Shown here one piece after another: positions 51,985-60,532 of a stretch of 64,000 nucleotides of DNA. Each line of letters opens with the position of its first letter. Within the stretch, counting starts at the first letter, position 1. The translations under genes and the position numbers were made by a program. This DNA is from Sulfurimonas hongkongensis (GTDB lineage: Bacteria; Campylobacterota; Campylobacteria; Campylobacterales; Sulfurimonadaceae): contig NZ_AUPZ01000010.1 in the NCBI RefSeq assembly GCF_000445475.1, positions 1 to 64,000 of the forward strand, read 5' to 3'. Under the pieces are notes generated by a model. That model saw only the letters and a program-made list of their open reading frames with translations. It ran no database searches and was not told where the DNA came from.

Positions 51985-54777
51985 ATGGCAAAGAAAAACA
52001 AAAAAAACAGTAAAATAAACCAAAGAATCAAAGATTTTTTTGATGGAGACCCCTTTGATGTAGGGGTCGAGAGAGTTAGTAGCGAGACTTTGAGTGATCT
52101 TTTTAACACTCTTGGCATCTATGATATAGACCACTCAAAAGAGATGCTACTAAAAGCTATTCGCATGATTTGGAGCGAGGCTGATTCTGGTTTTCGCTCA
52201 GATATCCTAAACTTTTTTGCAAGAGATAACAAAATCTACAAATCATCTAGACCAAAAGAGCAACACCTAGAGAGAGAAGATAAAATCGACTCACTTATAG
52301 ATGAGTTGGACGCAACGCTAGAAGAAGCCGCATACCTAAGAGATGCCTTTAAAGATATAAGAAGTAAAAAGATAACCATTGAGAAGATGGAGTCAAAGCT
52401 AAAGCATATTCGCTTTGAGATAAAAAGAGCTAGACTTCAAAAAGCACTTGATGGCATCTTTGATACAAACAACTCACTAGAGTTTAACGCTTCACTTCAC
52501 TATATTTTGTACGCTCAAAGTTTTCATAAAATCATGACACTAAGTACAAAAACTTATAGCGATGAGTATATACAAAATAGTGATGATGAAGAGATTATAA
52601 GAGAGATAGAAGAAGATAAAGAGCGTATTGTAGAGGCAAAGCAAAAAGAGGTAAATCTTTTTATAAAAAACCTACCACAAGAGCATCTCTACCTAAGTCA
52701 AAAAGATATAACAACTGCACTTAGAGCGTCACCTCCAAAGTATAAAACATCTTACCCTCCACTAAAAGAGAGTCTACTTCAAAGTGTTATAGAAAAAGAG
52801 TTGAATCTTGTAAGTTTAGAGTTGCACAAAGAAGAGCTTTTAGTTAGAGTATCTGAGAGTTTTTTACCTCCATACTCAGATATTGAACATAACTATATAC
52901 TTGAGCTTCACATAGAGTTAGATTCGCTTTTAAGAGATATATGGCAGAGTAAAGAGCTAGACTTTAGCCAAACCATAAAAGACGCCTCAGCTCATCAAGA
53001 AGAAGATTTCTTAAACTCTCTAAAATCTTTAATCCAAGAGTGTAGAGAGTATGCTTCACTACTGCATCTCTCTCAAGAAGAGTTACACAAAAGAGTCTAT
53101 AAAGACTTGTTAGAGAGACTTGATGGCTCACTAAATCTTAACCCAAAAGTAGCAAGAAAAACACTCAAAGCATTTATCGGTTCTACTCATGATGAGATAG
53201 TTAAGATGCAAAGACAGGCACTCTTAGCACAAACTATCCGTGATTTTAAAAATCTTTTTGCTATGGCAAGGGGTATGAGAAGAAAACTAACGCTTCATAT
53301 AGGACCAACAAATAGTGGAAAAACATATACTGCTATGAAAAAGCTTGAAGTAGCAGATACTGGGTACTATCTCGCACCTCTAAGGCTCTTAGCACTAGAA
53401 GGGTATGAGGGTTTAAAGTCTGATGGTATTAGTGCCTCTCTTATAACAGGAGAAGAGCAGATTTTAGATCCTGAGGCTACGCATATAAGCTCAACGATAG
53501 AGATGCTAAATTTTGATGTGGATGTTGATGTTTGTGTTATAGATGAGGTTCAGATGATAGGAGATCGTGATCGGGGCTGGGCGTGGGCAAATGCCATCAT
53601 CGGGGCACCTGCAAAAGAGGTCATTATGACAGGCTCATCAAACTCTAAGGCTGCCATTATCGCACTAGCTGAGTACTTAGGTGAAGAGCTTGAGATAATT
53701 GAGTTTGAGAGAAAAAATCCTCTCACACTCCTTGAGACTCCAACTCATCCAAAAGATGTGCAAAGCTCAACTGCCATCATCGCTTTTAGCAGAAGAGATG
53801 TGCTAAGACTAAAGCAAGAGTTCTCAAACACCTTTAGTGTAAGTGTAGTCTATGGAAATCTCTCTCCAGAAGTAAGACGAGAAGAAGCTCGTCGTTTTAG
53901 ATCTAAAGAGACACAAATTCTTATCGCTACAGATGCTATAGCTATGGGGATGAATCTTCCCATCAAGACTATACTTTTTTCAAAAGCAACAAAGTTTGAT
54001 GGAGTAAATGATAGAAATCTTGTAGCCTCAGAGATACAACAAATCTCTGGAAGAGCTGGTCGTTATGGGTTAAATGAAGAGGGTTTTGTAGGAGCGCTAA
54101 ACATTGAAGCTCTAAATATTGTAAGTAAAAACTTTTATAAAAAGGCAAAAGAGATAACTATACCTTTTAATGTGATGGCAAATCTAGAGCATATAAAACT
54201 AGTTTCACACATCTTAGAAGAGAACTCACTTAGTGAGATTTTAAAGTTTTTTGTAAAAAATATGGAGTTTAATGGCCCTTTTCGAGCTTACAACTTAGAT
54301 GATATGCTTGAAGCTGCTTTTATAGTAGATGCTTACAATTTAGATATCGCTACGAAGTATCATCTCTCCTGTGCGCCACTTACTCTAAAGTCTCCTTATA
54401 TTATCGCAGCTTTTGAGAGCTATATCTTAGCGCTAGAGAAAAAAATCCCAGTTACTTACACACCCCCACAACTAAATAGATCATATGCCACTACAGCACA
54501 AGAGCTTTTAATAGCTGAGGATATGGTAAAAGAGATATCACTCTATTTGTGGCTTAGTTATCGTTTTGAGGAGTACTTTTTAGATGCCCAGCTAGCCCGT
54601 AAGACAAGAGGCATCCTAAATAGATATATAGAAGAGTCATTGCAACAGACTCACTTTGTACAAAACTGTAGAATATGCTCAGCCACACTACCTAAAAATT
54701 CTAAGTACAATATATGTCAGGCGTGCTTTAAGAAGAACTATACAAGGAAGTCATATAGAGGAAAAAGAAGAGGCTAA
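51985..54777 (+). CDS. SUV3-like ATP-dependent RNA helicase with zinc ribbon
   Basis: 930 aa from the ATG at 51985. The N-terminal 430 residues are helical and charged, with no recognised domain. The helicase core has GPTNSGKTYTAM (Walker A, about 438), VIDEVQMIGDRDRGWAW (DEVQ box, about 518), TGSSNS and QISGRAGRYG (motif VI), close to mitochondrial SUV3 helicases. The C-terminus has CRICSATLPKNSKYNICQAC, a zinc ribbon. SUV3-type helicases act in RNA decay. TACAAT ends 5 nt before the ATG with no ribosome site, so it is a possible leaderless start; an in-frame GTG at 51955 is the alternative. Confidence 0.85.
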   Translation: MAKKNKKNSKINQRIKDFFDGDPFDVGVERVSSETLSDLFNTLGIYDIDHSKEMLLKAIRMIWSEADSGFRSDILNFFARDNKIYKSSRPKEQHLEREDKIDSLIDELDATLEEAAYLRDAFKDIRSKKITIEKMESKLKHIRFEIKRARLQKALDGIFDTNNSLEFNASLHYILYAQSFHKIMTLSTKTYSDEYIQNSDDEEIIREIEEDKERIVEAKQKEVNLFIKNLPQEHLYLSQKDITTALRASPPKYKTSYPPLKESLLQSVIEKELNLVSLELHKEELLVRVSESFLPPYSDIEHNYILELHIELDSLLRDIWQSKELDFSQTIKDASAHQEEDFLNSLKSLIQECREYASLLHLSQEELHKRVYKDLLERLDGSLNLNPKVARKTLKAFIGSTHDEIVKMQRQALLAQTIRDFKNLFAMARGMRRKLTLHIGPTNSGKTYTAMKKLEVADTGYYLAPLRLLALEGYEGLKSDGISASLITGEEQILDPEATHISSTIEMLNFDVDVDVCVIDEVQMIGDRDRGWAWANAIIGAPAKEVIMTGSSNSKAAIIALAEYLGEELEIIEFERKNPLTLLETPTHPKDVQSSTAIIAFSRRDVLRLKQEFSNTFSVSVVYGNLSPEVRREEARRFRSKETQILIATDAIAMGMNLPIKTILFSKATKFDGVNDRNLVASEIQQISGRAGRYGLNEEGFVGALNIEALNIVSKNFYKKAKEITIPFNVMANLEHIKLVSHILEENSLSEILKFFVKNMEFNGPFRAYNLDDMLEAAFIVDAYNLDIATKYHLSCAPLTLKSPYIIAAFESYILALEKKIPVTYTPPQLNRSYATTAQELLIAEDMVKEISLYLWLSYRFEEYFLDAQLARKTRGILNRYIEESLQQTHFVQNCRICSATLPKNSKYNICQACFKKNYTRKSYRGKRRG

Positions 54778-54791
54778 AAGCCTCTCTTTTT
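54769..54791. terminator. Bidirectional terminator built over the helicase stop codon
   Basis: AGAGGCT-AAA-AGCCTCT-CTTTTT. The stem contains the TAA stop of the helicase gene. On the other strand the same stem is followed by TCTTTTTC, so it can also end transcription of the facing chemoreceptor gene. Confidence 0.8.
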
Positions 54792-56382
54792 AACTCTTGA
54801 ATTGATCTATTGTAGATTGTAGAGAGTGAGCTATTTTTACTAATCTTTCTAAGTCATTTTCTATACTTGAGATACTAGTATTGTTTGCAGTTGAGAGGAC
54901 ATCTATCTTGTGAATCTCTTCTATAATCTCTTCAACACTTTTTGAGATGACTATAGTGTCACGAGCGGATTTATCTGCAACCTTAGTTGATGTATCTATC
55001 GCATTAGAAGTTGTAGAGATCTTCTGCTCAACATCATTGGAGATACTAAGAAGACTCTCTATACTTTTTGCATTTACATGCATCTTATCGCTTACATCAT
55101 TGATGGATTGAACGATAGTTCCTACGCTAATATCTATCTCTGTTAGTGACTTCTGAGTTCTCTCAGCTAGTTTTCTTACCTCATCTGCAACTACTGCAAA
55201 ACCTCGCCCATGCTCACCTGCTCGAGCTGCTTCAATAGCAGCATTAAGAGCTAGTAGGTTTGTTTGCTCAGCTATCTCTTTTATAACATTTAGCACATCT
55301 TTTACTTGATCAGCATCACTTCTAAGTCCTACAAGTTCGCTAGATAGTTCATTCTCTGTCTCAACAAAAGAGTTTACTTCTTTGCCTAGAACTGATAAAG
55401 ATTCTCTAGCAGTTCCAAGTTCATCATGTGCCTCTTTAACATTTTTTTGAGTCTCTTCTGAGGCTTGCATGTTTTCAATAAGAAGATCTTTTATAGATAG
55501 ACTTTTTGTGTTTGTGTTAGCTACAATAGCCCGCTCTTGAGCTGTGCTCTCACGGATCACATGGCTAGACTGCTCAATTTCAGATGCAATGGAGGTGTTT
55601 TTTTCACCAAGAGATTTTATCTCGTTAATAGTGCTTTGAACCATCTCTATAAATTTGTTCACCTCATCTGCAGTCTCTCCAAACTCATCTTCATTTCTAT
55701 GGCTTAGCCTTTTAGTTAAGTCTTTATCTCCGCCAACTAGCTCTGAGATGCGCTCTTTTAAGTTTGATAGAGGTCCAAAAATCTCTCTTTTGAAAAATAT
55801 ACTCGCAGCAATGGTAAATAAAACAGCACCAATTATGAGCGCAACTAAAAGAGTAGTCTCTGTAGCTGCATTTTGTGCATCGTTTTTATCGAGTGAGACA
55901 ACTAAATCAACTGCACCTAAGACATAACCCTCTTCTATATTGTAGTGACAGGTGAGACATTTTTGCTCAGCTATTACAGGTTTTATAAGGCGAATCGTGT
56001 GATGACCATCTTCATTTGTTTCTATAACTCTGTTGTTTTTACTGCTAATAACTTCTCTAACAGTAGCATCTTTAGTAAACTCTTCACCTGGGGCATAAAC
56101 ATCTATAACCGCTTGCGATTTAGCTACAACTAAGCTCTCTATGCCCTCTATGTTTCTTGCATCCTCAATAGCATCTTCTACAATTTTAGGATCACCCATC
56201 ATCATACTAGTAGTCATAGTCTGTAGTATTGACTCGCTTAGCATCGCAAGGGACTCTTTTGCTGTTTTTTCCGAGAGTTGTTGAAGAGTTGTAGATAAGT
56301 AGTAAGTTATACCAAATAGCCCAAGGACACTTAGGGCTACAATGGAAGTTATAACTTTAGATTTGACAGTTTTTAGCATCAT
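54790..56382 (-). CDS. Chemoreceptor with a CxxCH (heme c-like) periplasmic sensor
   Basis: 530 aa from the ATG at 56382, which follows AGGA. Membrane helix about 10-31, a periplasmic domain (about 35-175) with [20 protein letters not shown] (CxxCH near residues 142-146) and [10 protein letters not shown], a second helix (about 178-197), HAMP, and the hairpin with tip [21 protein letters not shown] CxxCH motif outside the membrane is the covalent heme c attachment site, as in DUF3365/Tll0287-like sensors, so this may be a redox or gas (NO, O2) receptor. Heme binding is inferred from the motif alone. Confidence 0.88.
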   Translation of the reverse strand: MMLKTVKSKVITSIVALSVLGLFGITYYLSTTLQQLSEKTAKESLAMLSESILQTMTTSMMMGDPKIVEDAIEDARNIEGIESLVVAKSQAVIDVYAPGEEFTKDATVREVISSKNNRVIETNEDGHHTIRLIKPVIAEQKCLTCHYNIEEGYVLGAVDLVVSLDKNDAQNAATETTLLVALIIGAVLFTIAASIFFKREIFGPLSNLKERISELVGGDKDLTKRLSHRNEDEFGETADEVNKFIEMVQSTINEIKSLGEKNTSIASEIEQSSHVIRESTAQERAIVANTNTKSLSIKDLLIENMQASEETQKNVKEAHDELGTARESLSVLGKEVNSFVETENELSSELVGLRSDADQVKDVLNVIKEIAEQTNLLALNAAIEAARAGEHGRGFAVVADEVRKLAERTQKSLTEIDISVGTIVQSINDVSDKMHVNAKSIESLLSISNDVEQKISTTSNAIDTSTKVADKSARDTIVISKSVEEIIEEIHKIDVLSTANNTSISSIENDLERLVKIAHSLQSTIDQFKS

Positions 56383-56659
56383 GATTTCCTGAACATTTGT
56401 TTGTATTATCATTATAGCAGAAAAAGTGCTTAAAAATTCTTTATAGCATGTTATAAAATATTATAATATTTAATTTAATATTAAAATGCCCAGAAGCTTT
56501 TCTATACCTAAAAAGCATCGAGAAAGTGCTTATATTTTGATCGTTTCATCTTTTTACAGATGGTGAGTAAATGTCTTATTTTGATAAGAAGTTTATCACT
56601 TTTTAGCTAAAAATAATTGTTTTATAGCCTTTTTACTATAAACAAGAGATAATAGCACT

Positions 56660-56930
56660 ATGAATAAAAAAATATTGACAATTTTGGCCTTTTGTAGCAC
56701 GCTAGTAGCTAATATAGCGGCCTTGTATTATGGACAGAAAATGATGCAATAAAGTCTTTTAATGCTTCTTTTGAGTTATCGCTAAGAGAGGTAGAGATGG
56801 ATATGCGAGTGTTGAGATGAAAGAGGCTGGGTTTGAAAAGATTACAGCATCCTACTCTCAAAAGGGCGATGGCATTAAATGTGATGAGATAATCCACACA
56901 ACAACACTAAGTATAGAAATTAAACCCTAA
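56660..56930 (+). pseudogene. Broken gene for a small exported protein
   Basis: Three frames give MNKKILTILAFCSTLVANIA (signal peptide), then DAIKSFNASFELSLREVE, then DGYASVEMKEAGFEKITASY and SQKGDGIKCDEIIHTTTLSI ending EIKP and stop. At least two frameshifts separate the parts. The whole would have been about 85-90 residues with a cleavable signal. No family recognised. It converges with the btuC gene, overlapping its end by 3 bp. Bases 56413-56659 before it are very AT-rich and hold the receptor promoter region and nothing else I can support. Confidence 0.55.
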
Positions 56931-57892
56931 CCCTTACTTCTACTAATGATGAGATATATAAAAAATGGTCCACCTATTAGTGCTGTTATGATACCAATAG
57001 GTAGTTCACTTTGAGATGGGATAGCCCTTGTTATAGTGTCGCAAAAAACTAAGAAAAATCCACCAAACAGAGCCGTTTTTGTGATGCGTTTGTTTATCGG
57101 CTCTTTATAAAGTTTTGCAACTATATGAGGAACTATAAGCCCTACAAAGCCGATAGGTCCACTCACACTTACAAGAACACCAATAGCAAAAGATGAGATA
57201 AGAAGAAGTAAAAGTGTGACTTTTTTTGTATCAACTCCTCTTAGTTTTGCCCCCTCATCAGAGATGCTAAGAAGTTGTAGTTCGTGTCTGTAAGCAAAAA
57301 TAGATACAAATAAAAAAATAGCTATGATGCTAAGAGTTACGGGATGTACCCAGCCGATGATGGAGAGTGAACCCATGCTAAAACGAAGAAGCATATCGTT
57401 TTGCAACGCACTTCCTAGATAAAAAATTATCATTAGTGCAGATGTGTAAAAGAGTGAGAGGGCAATTCCTAGAAGCAGAAGTGACTCAAAATGAGAGTGC
57501 TTTAAAAACCTTGCTAAGTAGAGAAGTAAAAGTACACTCAGCATCGCCCCGAAAAAACCAAAGAGGCTGATGGAAGCGATGCCAAAAGCCAAGCTTCCAA
57601 GACCGAGTTTTATGGCAATTCCAGCACCTAAAATTGCACCGCTTGAGACTCCAAGAGTGTAGGGCGTCATAAGTGCATTTCTAAAGAGAGATTGGTATAA
57701 AAGCCCACAAAGGGACAGTATGGCTCCAGCTGCAAATGCAAAGATAACACGAGGGAGTCTTAGCTCAAAAAAGATAGAGTGTGCGAGAGTGTCATTTTTA
57801 AAAACTTCACTAAAGTCAAGATAGATAGCACCAACAAAACCAGAGACTAAAAGCACAAACAGTAAAAAAGTCCAGATAAAAAATCTAATCAT
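56927..57892 (-). CDS. btuC: FecCD-family ABC permease, vitamin B12 type
   Basis: 321 aa with about ten membrane helices. RLPRVIFAFAAGAILSLCGLLYQSLFRN and GVSSGAILGAGIAI are the FecCD family signatures, and SVSGPIGFVGLIVPHIVAKL is the conserved ATPase-contact region. I take the ATG at 57892 because it overlaps the ATPase gene by 8 bp (ATGATTAG), the same style as elsewhere in this operon; the longer frame to 57925 adds a polar tail. It forms the channel of the cobalamin importer with the btuD-like and btuF-like genes. Siderophore use is the alternative, but the cob genes argue for B12. Confidence 0.88.
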   Translation of the reverse strand: MIRFFIWTFLLFVLLVSGFVGAIYLDFSEVFKNDTLAHSIFFELRLPRVIFAFAAGAILSLCGLLYQSLFRNALMTPYTLGVSSGAILGAGIAIKLGLGSLAFGIASISLFGFFGAMLSVLLLLYLARFLKHSHFESLLLLGIALSLFYTSALMIIFYLGSALQNDMLLRFSMGSLSIIGWVHPVTLSIIAIFLFVSIFAYRHELQLLSISDEGAKLRGVDTKKVTLLLLLISSFAIGVLVSVSGPIGFVGLIVPHIVAKLYKEPINKRITKTALFGGFFLVFCDTITRAIPSQSELPIGIITALIGGPFFIYLIISRSKG

Positions 57893-58682
57893 ATCGCACC
57901 GCCAAACCATCAAAGCTGGTTCCATAAAGCTCTTCTAGTCTAGCCTCATTATAAAACTCATCATATTTTTCATAGTAAGAGGCACTAAAATCTTTTAAAA
58001 AAAGCGTTGGCGAGTTGATGTAAGATGCAAGCTCTAAATCATGTGTGATTAGGATGATTTGGTGATACTCTTTTAAGCCTTTTATATGTTTGGCTATTGT
58101 TTTTGCATTCTTTGGATCAAGGTTTGCAGTTGGCTCATCAAGGATAATGATTCTGCTCTGTGCTACAAGTGAAGATGCCAAGGAGACAAGCTGTGCTTCA
58201 CCAGAACTAAGAGAGCTAAGAGGGTGAGAGGCAAGGTGTGAGATATTTAAAAACTCTAGGGTGTTTTTAGCTATCTTCTTATCATTGCTAGAGTAGTCAA
58301 AAAAACTGTCTTTGTAGGTAAATCTACTCAAAAGCACAAACTCTTCTACGCTTATAAACTCATCATAAACTTCTAGTTTAGTAGGTATATAAGTAAGCAG
58401 TTTCGCTCTTTGCTTTAGAGACAACTCTTTAATGTTTCGCCCATCTATATAAATCTCTCCATCATATTGGGTAAGCCCACAAATAGCTCTTGCAAGTGTA
58501 CTTTTTCCACTACCATTTGCCCCTAAGATATTTAGATGCCCATCTATTTTAAGTGAAATATTATCTAGTATAACTTTATCATGATATTTAATGCTTAGTG
58601 AGTCTAGTTTTATCATCTCTTTAAGTTTACTTTCACACTCCGCATCAGTATGGTCTATATTTTTAAAAGTCTCTTCAAGCAT
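57885..58682 (-). CDS. btuD: ABC transporter ATPase, vitamin B12 type
   Basis: 265 aa. Walker A GANGSGKST at about 54-62, signature LSSGEAQLV, Walker B RIIILDEPTANLDP, and switch His in ITHDLEL. It starts 8 bp inside the cobC gene (ATGCTTGA); the first 23 residues before MIKLDSLSIKY are extra and acidic. It powers the permease next to it. The family also includes FecE and FhuC, so the B12 assignment rests on the operon. Confidence 0.87.
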   Translation of the reverse strand: MLEETFKNIDHTDAECESKLKEMIKLDSLSIKYHDKVILDNISLKIDGHLNILGANGSGKSTLARAICGLTQYDGEIYIDGRNIKELSLKQRAKLLTYIPTKLEVYDEFISVEEFVLLSRFTYKDSFFDYSSNDKKIAKNTLEFLNISHLASHPLSSLSSGEAQLVSLASSLVAQSRIIILDEPTANLDPKNAKTIAKHIKGLKEYHQIILITHDLELASYINSPTLFLKDFSASYYEKYDEFYNEARLEELYGTSFDGLAVRYD

Positions 58683-59235
58683 GATTTTTATCTTTTTTAT
58701 CTACTATCTTATCATATGAAACAAAGGATGCGTAAGGCACACAGAGACAAAAGGCCTCTTCTAGGCTTATGCCTTTTAGTAGATGCAAAAATGTTTTTAT
58801 GACTCCGCTGTGAGTAACTACTAAAACATTCTCTTTTTTTAGTGCTGGGAGATACTCGAAAAAAAACTTTTCAACTCTTGAGATAAACTCCTCTATAGGT
58901 TCGCCACCAAGTGCATCTGTCCACTGTTTGAAGTTTATATACTTTAAGTTTGTAGAAATCTCATCAAAACTCATGCCTTCATATTCGCCCCATGACTTCT
59001 CTCTTAGCTCTTTAGTGTAGATGGCATTATCGCCCTTTATAAACTCTTTTAAAGTCTCTTTTGCTCTTTTTAAATCTGAGCAATATATAGCATCAAACTC
59101 AGACGCCTTAAAGTGCTTTTCTAGCTCTTTGGCATCTGCATAACCTTTGGAAGATAGGCCAATATCTATGTGACCGTTATAGCATCCTATATATTTTTCC
59201 TCAACTTCTGCATGGCGAACTAAAGTGATAGTCAT
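58675..59235 (-). CDS. cobC: Histidine phosphatase, alpha-ribazole phosphatase type
   Basis: 186 aa of the phosphoglycerate-mutase-like superfamily. LVRHAEVEEKYIGCYNGHID carries the phosphorylated His8 in RHAE (RHGE in most members), CSDLKRAKET is the second Arg site, WGEYEGM the third, and VVTHSGVIKTFLH the last His. CobC removes the phosphate from alpha-ribazole-5'-phosphate or from adenosylcobalamin phosphate in the last steps of B12 assembly. It lies 4 bp over the cobS stop, in the proper pathway context. Confidence 0.85.
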   Translation of the reverse strand: MTITLVRHAEVEEKYIGCYNGHIDIGLSSKGYADAKELEKHFKASEFDAIYCSDLKRAKETLKEFIKGDNAIYTKELREKSWGEYEGMSFDEISTNLKYINFKQWTDALGGEPIEEFISRVEKFFFEYLPALKKENVLVVTHSGVIKTFLHLLKGISLEEAFCLCVPYASFVSYDKIVDKKDKNHA

Positions 59236-59954
59236 GAAGCGATGCCAAGTAAGATGGCATTTAGTAGGATAAGTTCAGTTACTTCTATAGTAAAACCGTA
59301 GATATCTCCACTAAAACCACCATATCTCTTTACAAAAAAAGATTTGATAACAAACAAAACAAACAAACTTAAAACAAACAAACCAAGCGTTTGGATGCTA
59401 AGAAGTGCTACATAGATAAAAGCCATGAAGGCTTGAGAGCTTTTTAGTTCCTCTTTTGCTAAAGTTCCCATGCCATTTTGAGAGATATAGGGAAAAAGAT
59501 AGATGGCTAAAACAGCGTTAAAACGAGAAAGAAGAAGAACTACAGGCAGAAGATAAAAAGCATCAAAGACAGATAAAGATGAAGCTTTTAGGATTAAAAA
59601 AGTAGCAGTAAAAATCATACCCATTCCACCAGTATTTGGATCTTTCATAACTTCTATGGCTTTTTCTTTTGAGACAAAAAGCCCATCTATGGTGTCACTT
59701 AATCCATCTAGATGCAAGGCTCCTGTGAGGATAACCCAAAGAGTAAAGATGATGATGCCTAGATGCAAGTCTGGTAAATGTCCATCTAAAAGTGCGTGAG
59801 CGCCCCATAAAATGAGACCTAGTAAAAAACCAACAAGAGGGTAAAACAAAACTGCATAACCGTTGATGCCTCTGTTAAAATCGTGAACTTTGAAAAAGGG
59901 AACACTTGTAAGCATTGAGACAGCAAGGGAGAAACCTTTAAAAAAGTTTTTCAT
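59232..59954 (-). CDS. cobS: Adenosylcobinamide-GDP ribazoletransferase
   Basis: 240 aa from the ATG at 59954, chosen because it overlaps cobU by ATGA and matches the usual start (MKNFFKGFSLAVSMLTSVPF). Six or so membrane helices. The family motif LHLDGLSDTIDGLF (Asp residues for Mg and substrate) lies at about 80-93, and DPNTGGMGMIF is the second conserved piece. It joins alpha-ribazole to adenosylcobinamide-GDP at the membrane. Confidence 0.92.
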   Translation of the reverse strand: MKNFFKGFSLAVSMLTSVPFFKVHDFNRGINGYAVLFYPLVGFLLGLILWGAHALLDGHLPDLHLGIIIFTLWVILTGALHLDGLSDTIDGLFVSKEKAIEVMKDPNTGGMGMIFTATFLILKASSLSVFDAFYLLPVVLLLSRFNAVLAIYLFPYISQNGMGTLAKEELKSSQAFMAFIYVALLSIQTLGLFVLSLFVLFVIKSFFVKRYGGFSGDIYGFTIEVTELILLNAILLGIAS

Positions 59955-60529
59955 TTTATCCTCGTAGAGATGCCAGCAATGGTATGGTAAACCTCGTCGC
60001 ATCTGCTTGCTATGAGTTGGGACAATTTCCCGCTTGCATCTATAAAATCGCGTGCTAGTTTGTTATCAGGTATAACTGAGCATCCAACATCATTTATAAC
60101 AAAGACTACTCTTTGCTCAAGTTGTAAAATTTGCTCAATCTCCTTTTGCATATCTTCAAAGTTAAAGCCATGATAAAACATATTGTTTATCCACATGCTA
60201 ACACACTCAACTAACACAGGGTTTTTGTTAGTTTTAATGGCTTCAAAAATCTTAAGAGGCTCTTCTATAGTTACAAAGTCATCGCCTCTACTAAGTTTAT
60301 GAGCATCTATGCGTTCTTTCATGCCTGCATCTATAAACTCTGTTGTAGCAAGATATATAGGTTTGTTGGCATTTGGAGGTGAGGCTTTAGCCTCGCTTAT
60401 TTGCGGTACACATAGTGGAGAATGCCATTGGTTAGCGTTGGCTGAAGTCTCACTTTTGATATTTAGTATATAGTTTTGGGCGTTTATAGATTTGCCACTT
60501 TTTATACCACCGATAAATAGAGTTTTCAT
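59951..60529 (-). CDS. cobU: Adenosylcobinamide kinase/guanylyltransferase with a repeat-encoded insert
   Basis: 192 aa. P-loop GGIKSGKS at 7-14, YLATTEF, the guanylylated His in ERIDAHKLSR at 77, and ECVSMWINNMF. In Salmonella CobU (181 aa) the active His is at 46, so here it is displaced by about 31 residues. The extra stretch, residues 26-55 (SETSANANQWHSPLCVPQIS and EAKASPPNAN), is encoded by family B repeat copy B2 at 60376-60456, inserted in frame between the P-loop helix and the next strand. The rest of the gene is intact, so the enzyme is probably still made. It phosphorylates and guanylylates cobinamide during B12 salvage. Confidence 0.9.
   Translation of the reverse strand: MKTLFIGGIKSGKSINAQNYILNIKSETSANANQWHSPLCVPQISEAKASPPNANKPIYLATTEFIDAGMKERIDAHKLSRGDDFVTIEEPLKIFEAIKTNKNPVLVECVSMWINNMFYHGFNFEDMQKEIEQILQLEQRVVFVINDVGCSVIPDNKLARDFIDASGKLSQLIASRCDEVYHTIAGISTRIK
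60376..60456 (+). repeat. Family B repeat inside cobU (copy B2)
   Basis: GGAGGTGAGGCTTTAGCCTCG, TTGCGGTACACATAGTGGAG, AATGCCATTGGTTAGCGTTG and GAAGTCTCACTTTTG. It matches copy B1 (read on the opposite strand) along its whole length, including the non-palindromic middle CATAGTGGAGAATGCCATTG. Its length keeps the cobU frame open and it has no stop in that frame. Confidence 0.88.
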
Positions 60530-60532
60530 TTT

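Noticed and set aside
56486-56569. 26-codon frame starting MPRSFSIPKKHRE
   Set aside because: No ribosome binding site, no repeat elsewhere in the window and no recognisable feature. Chance is likely in AT-rich spacer.
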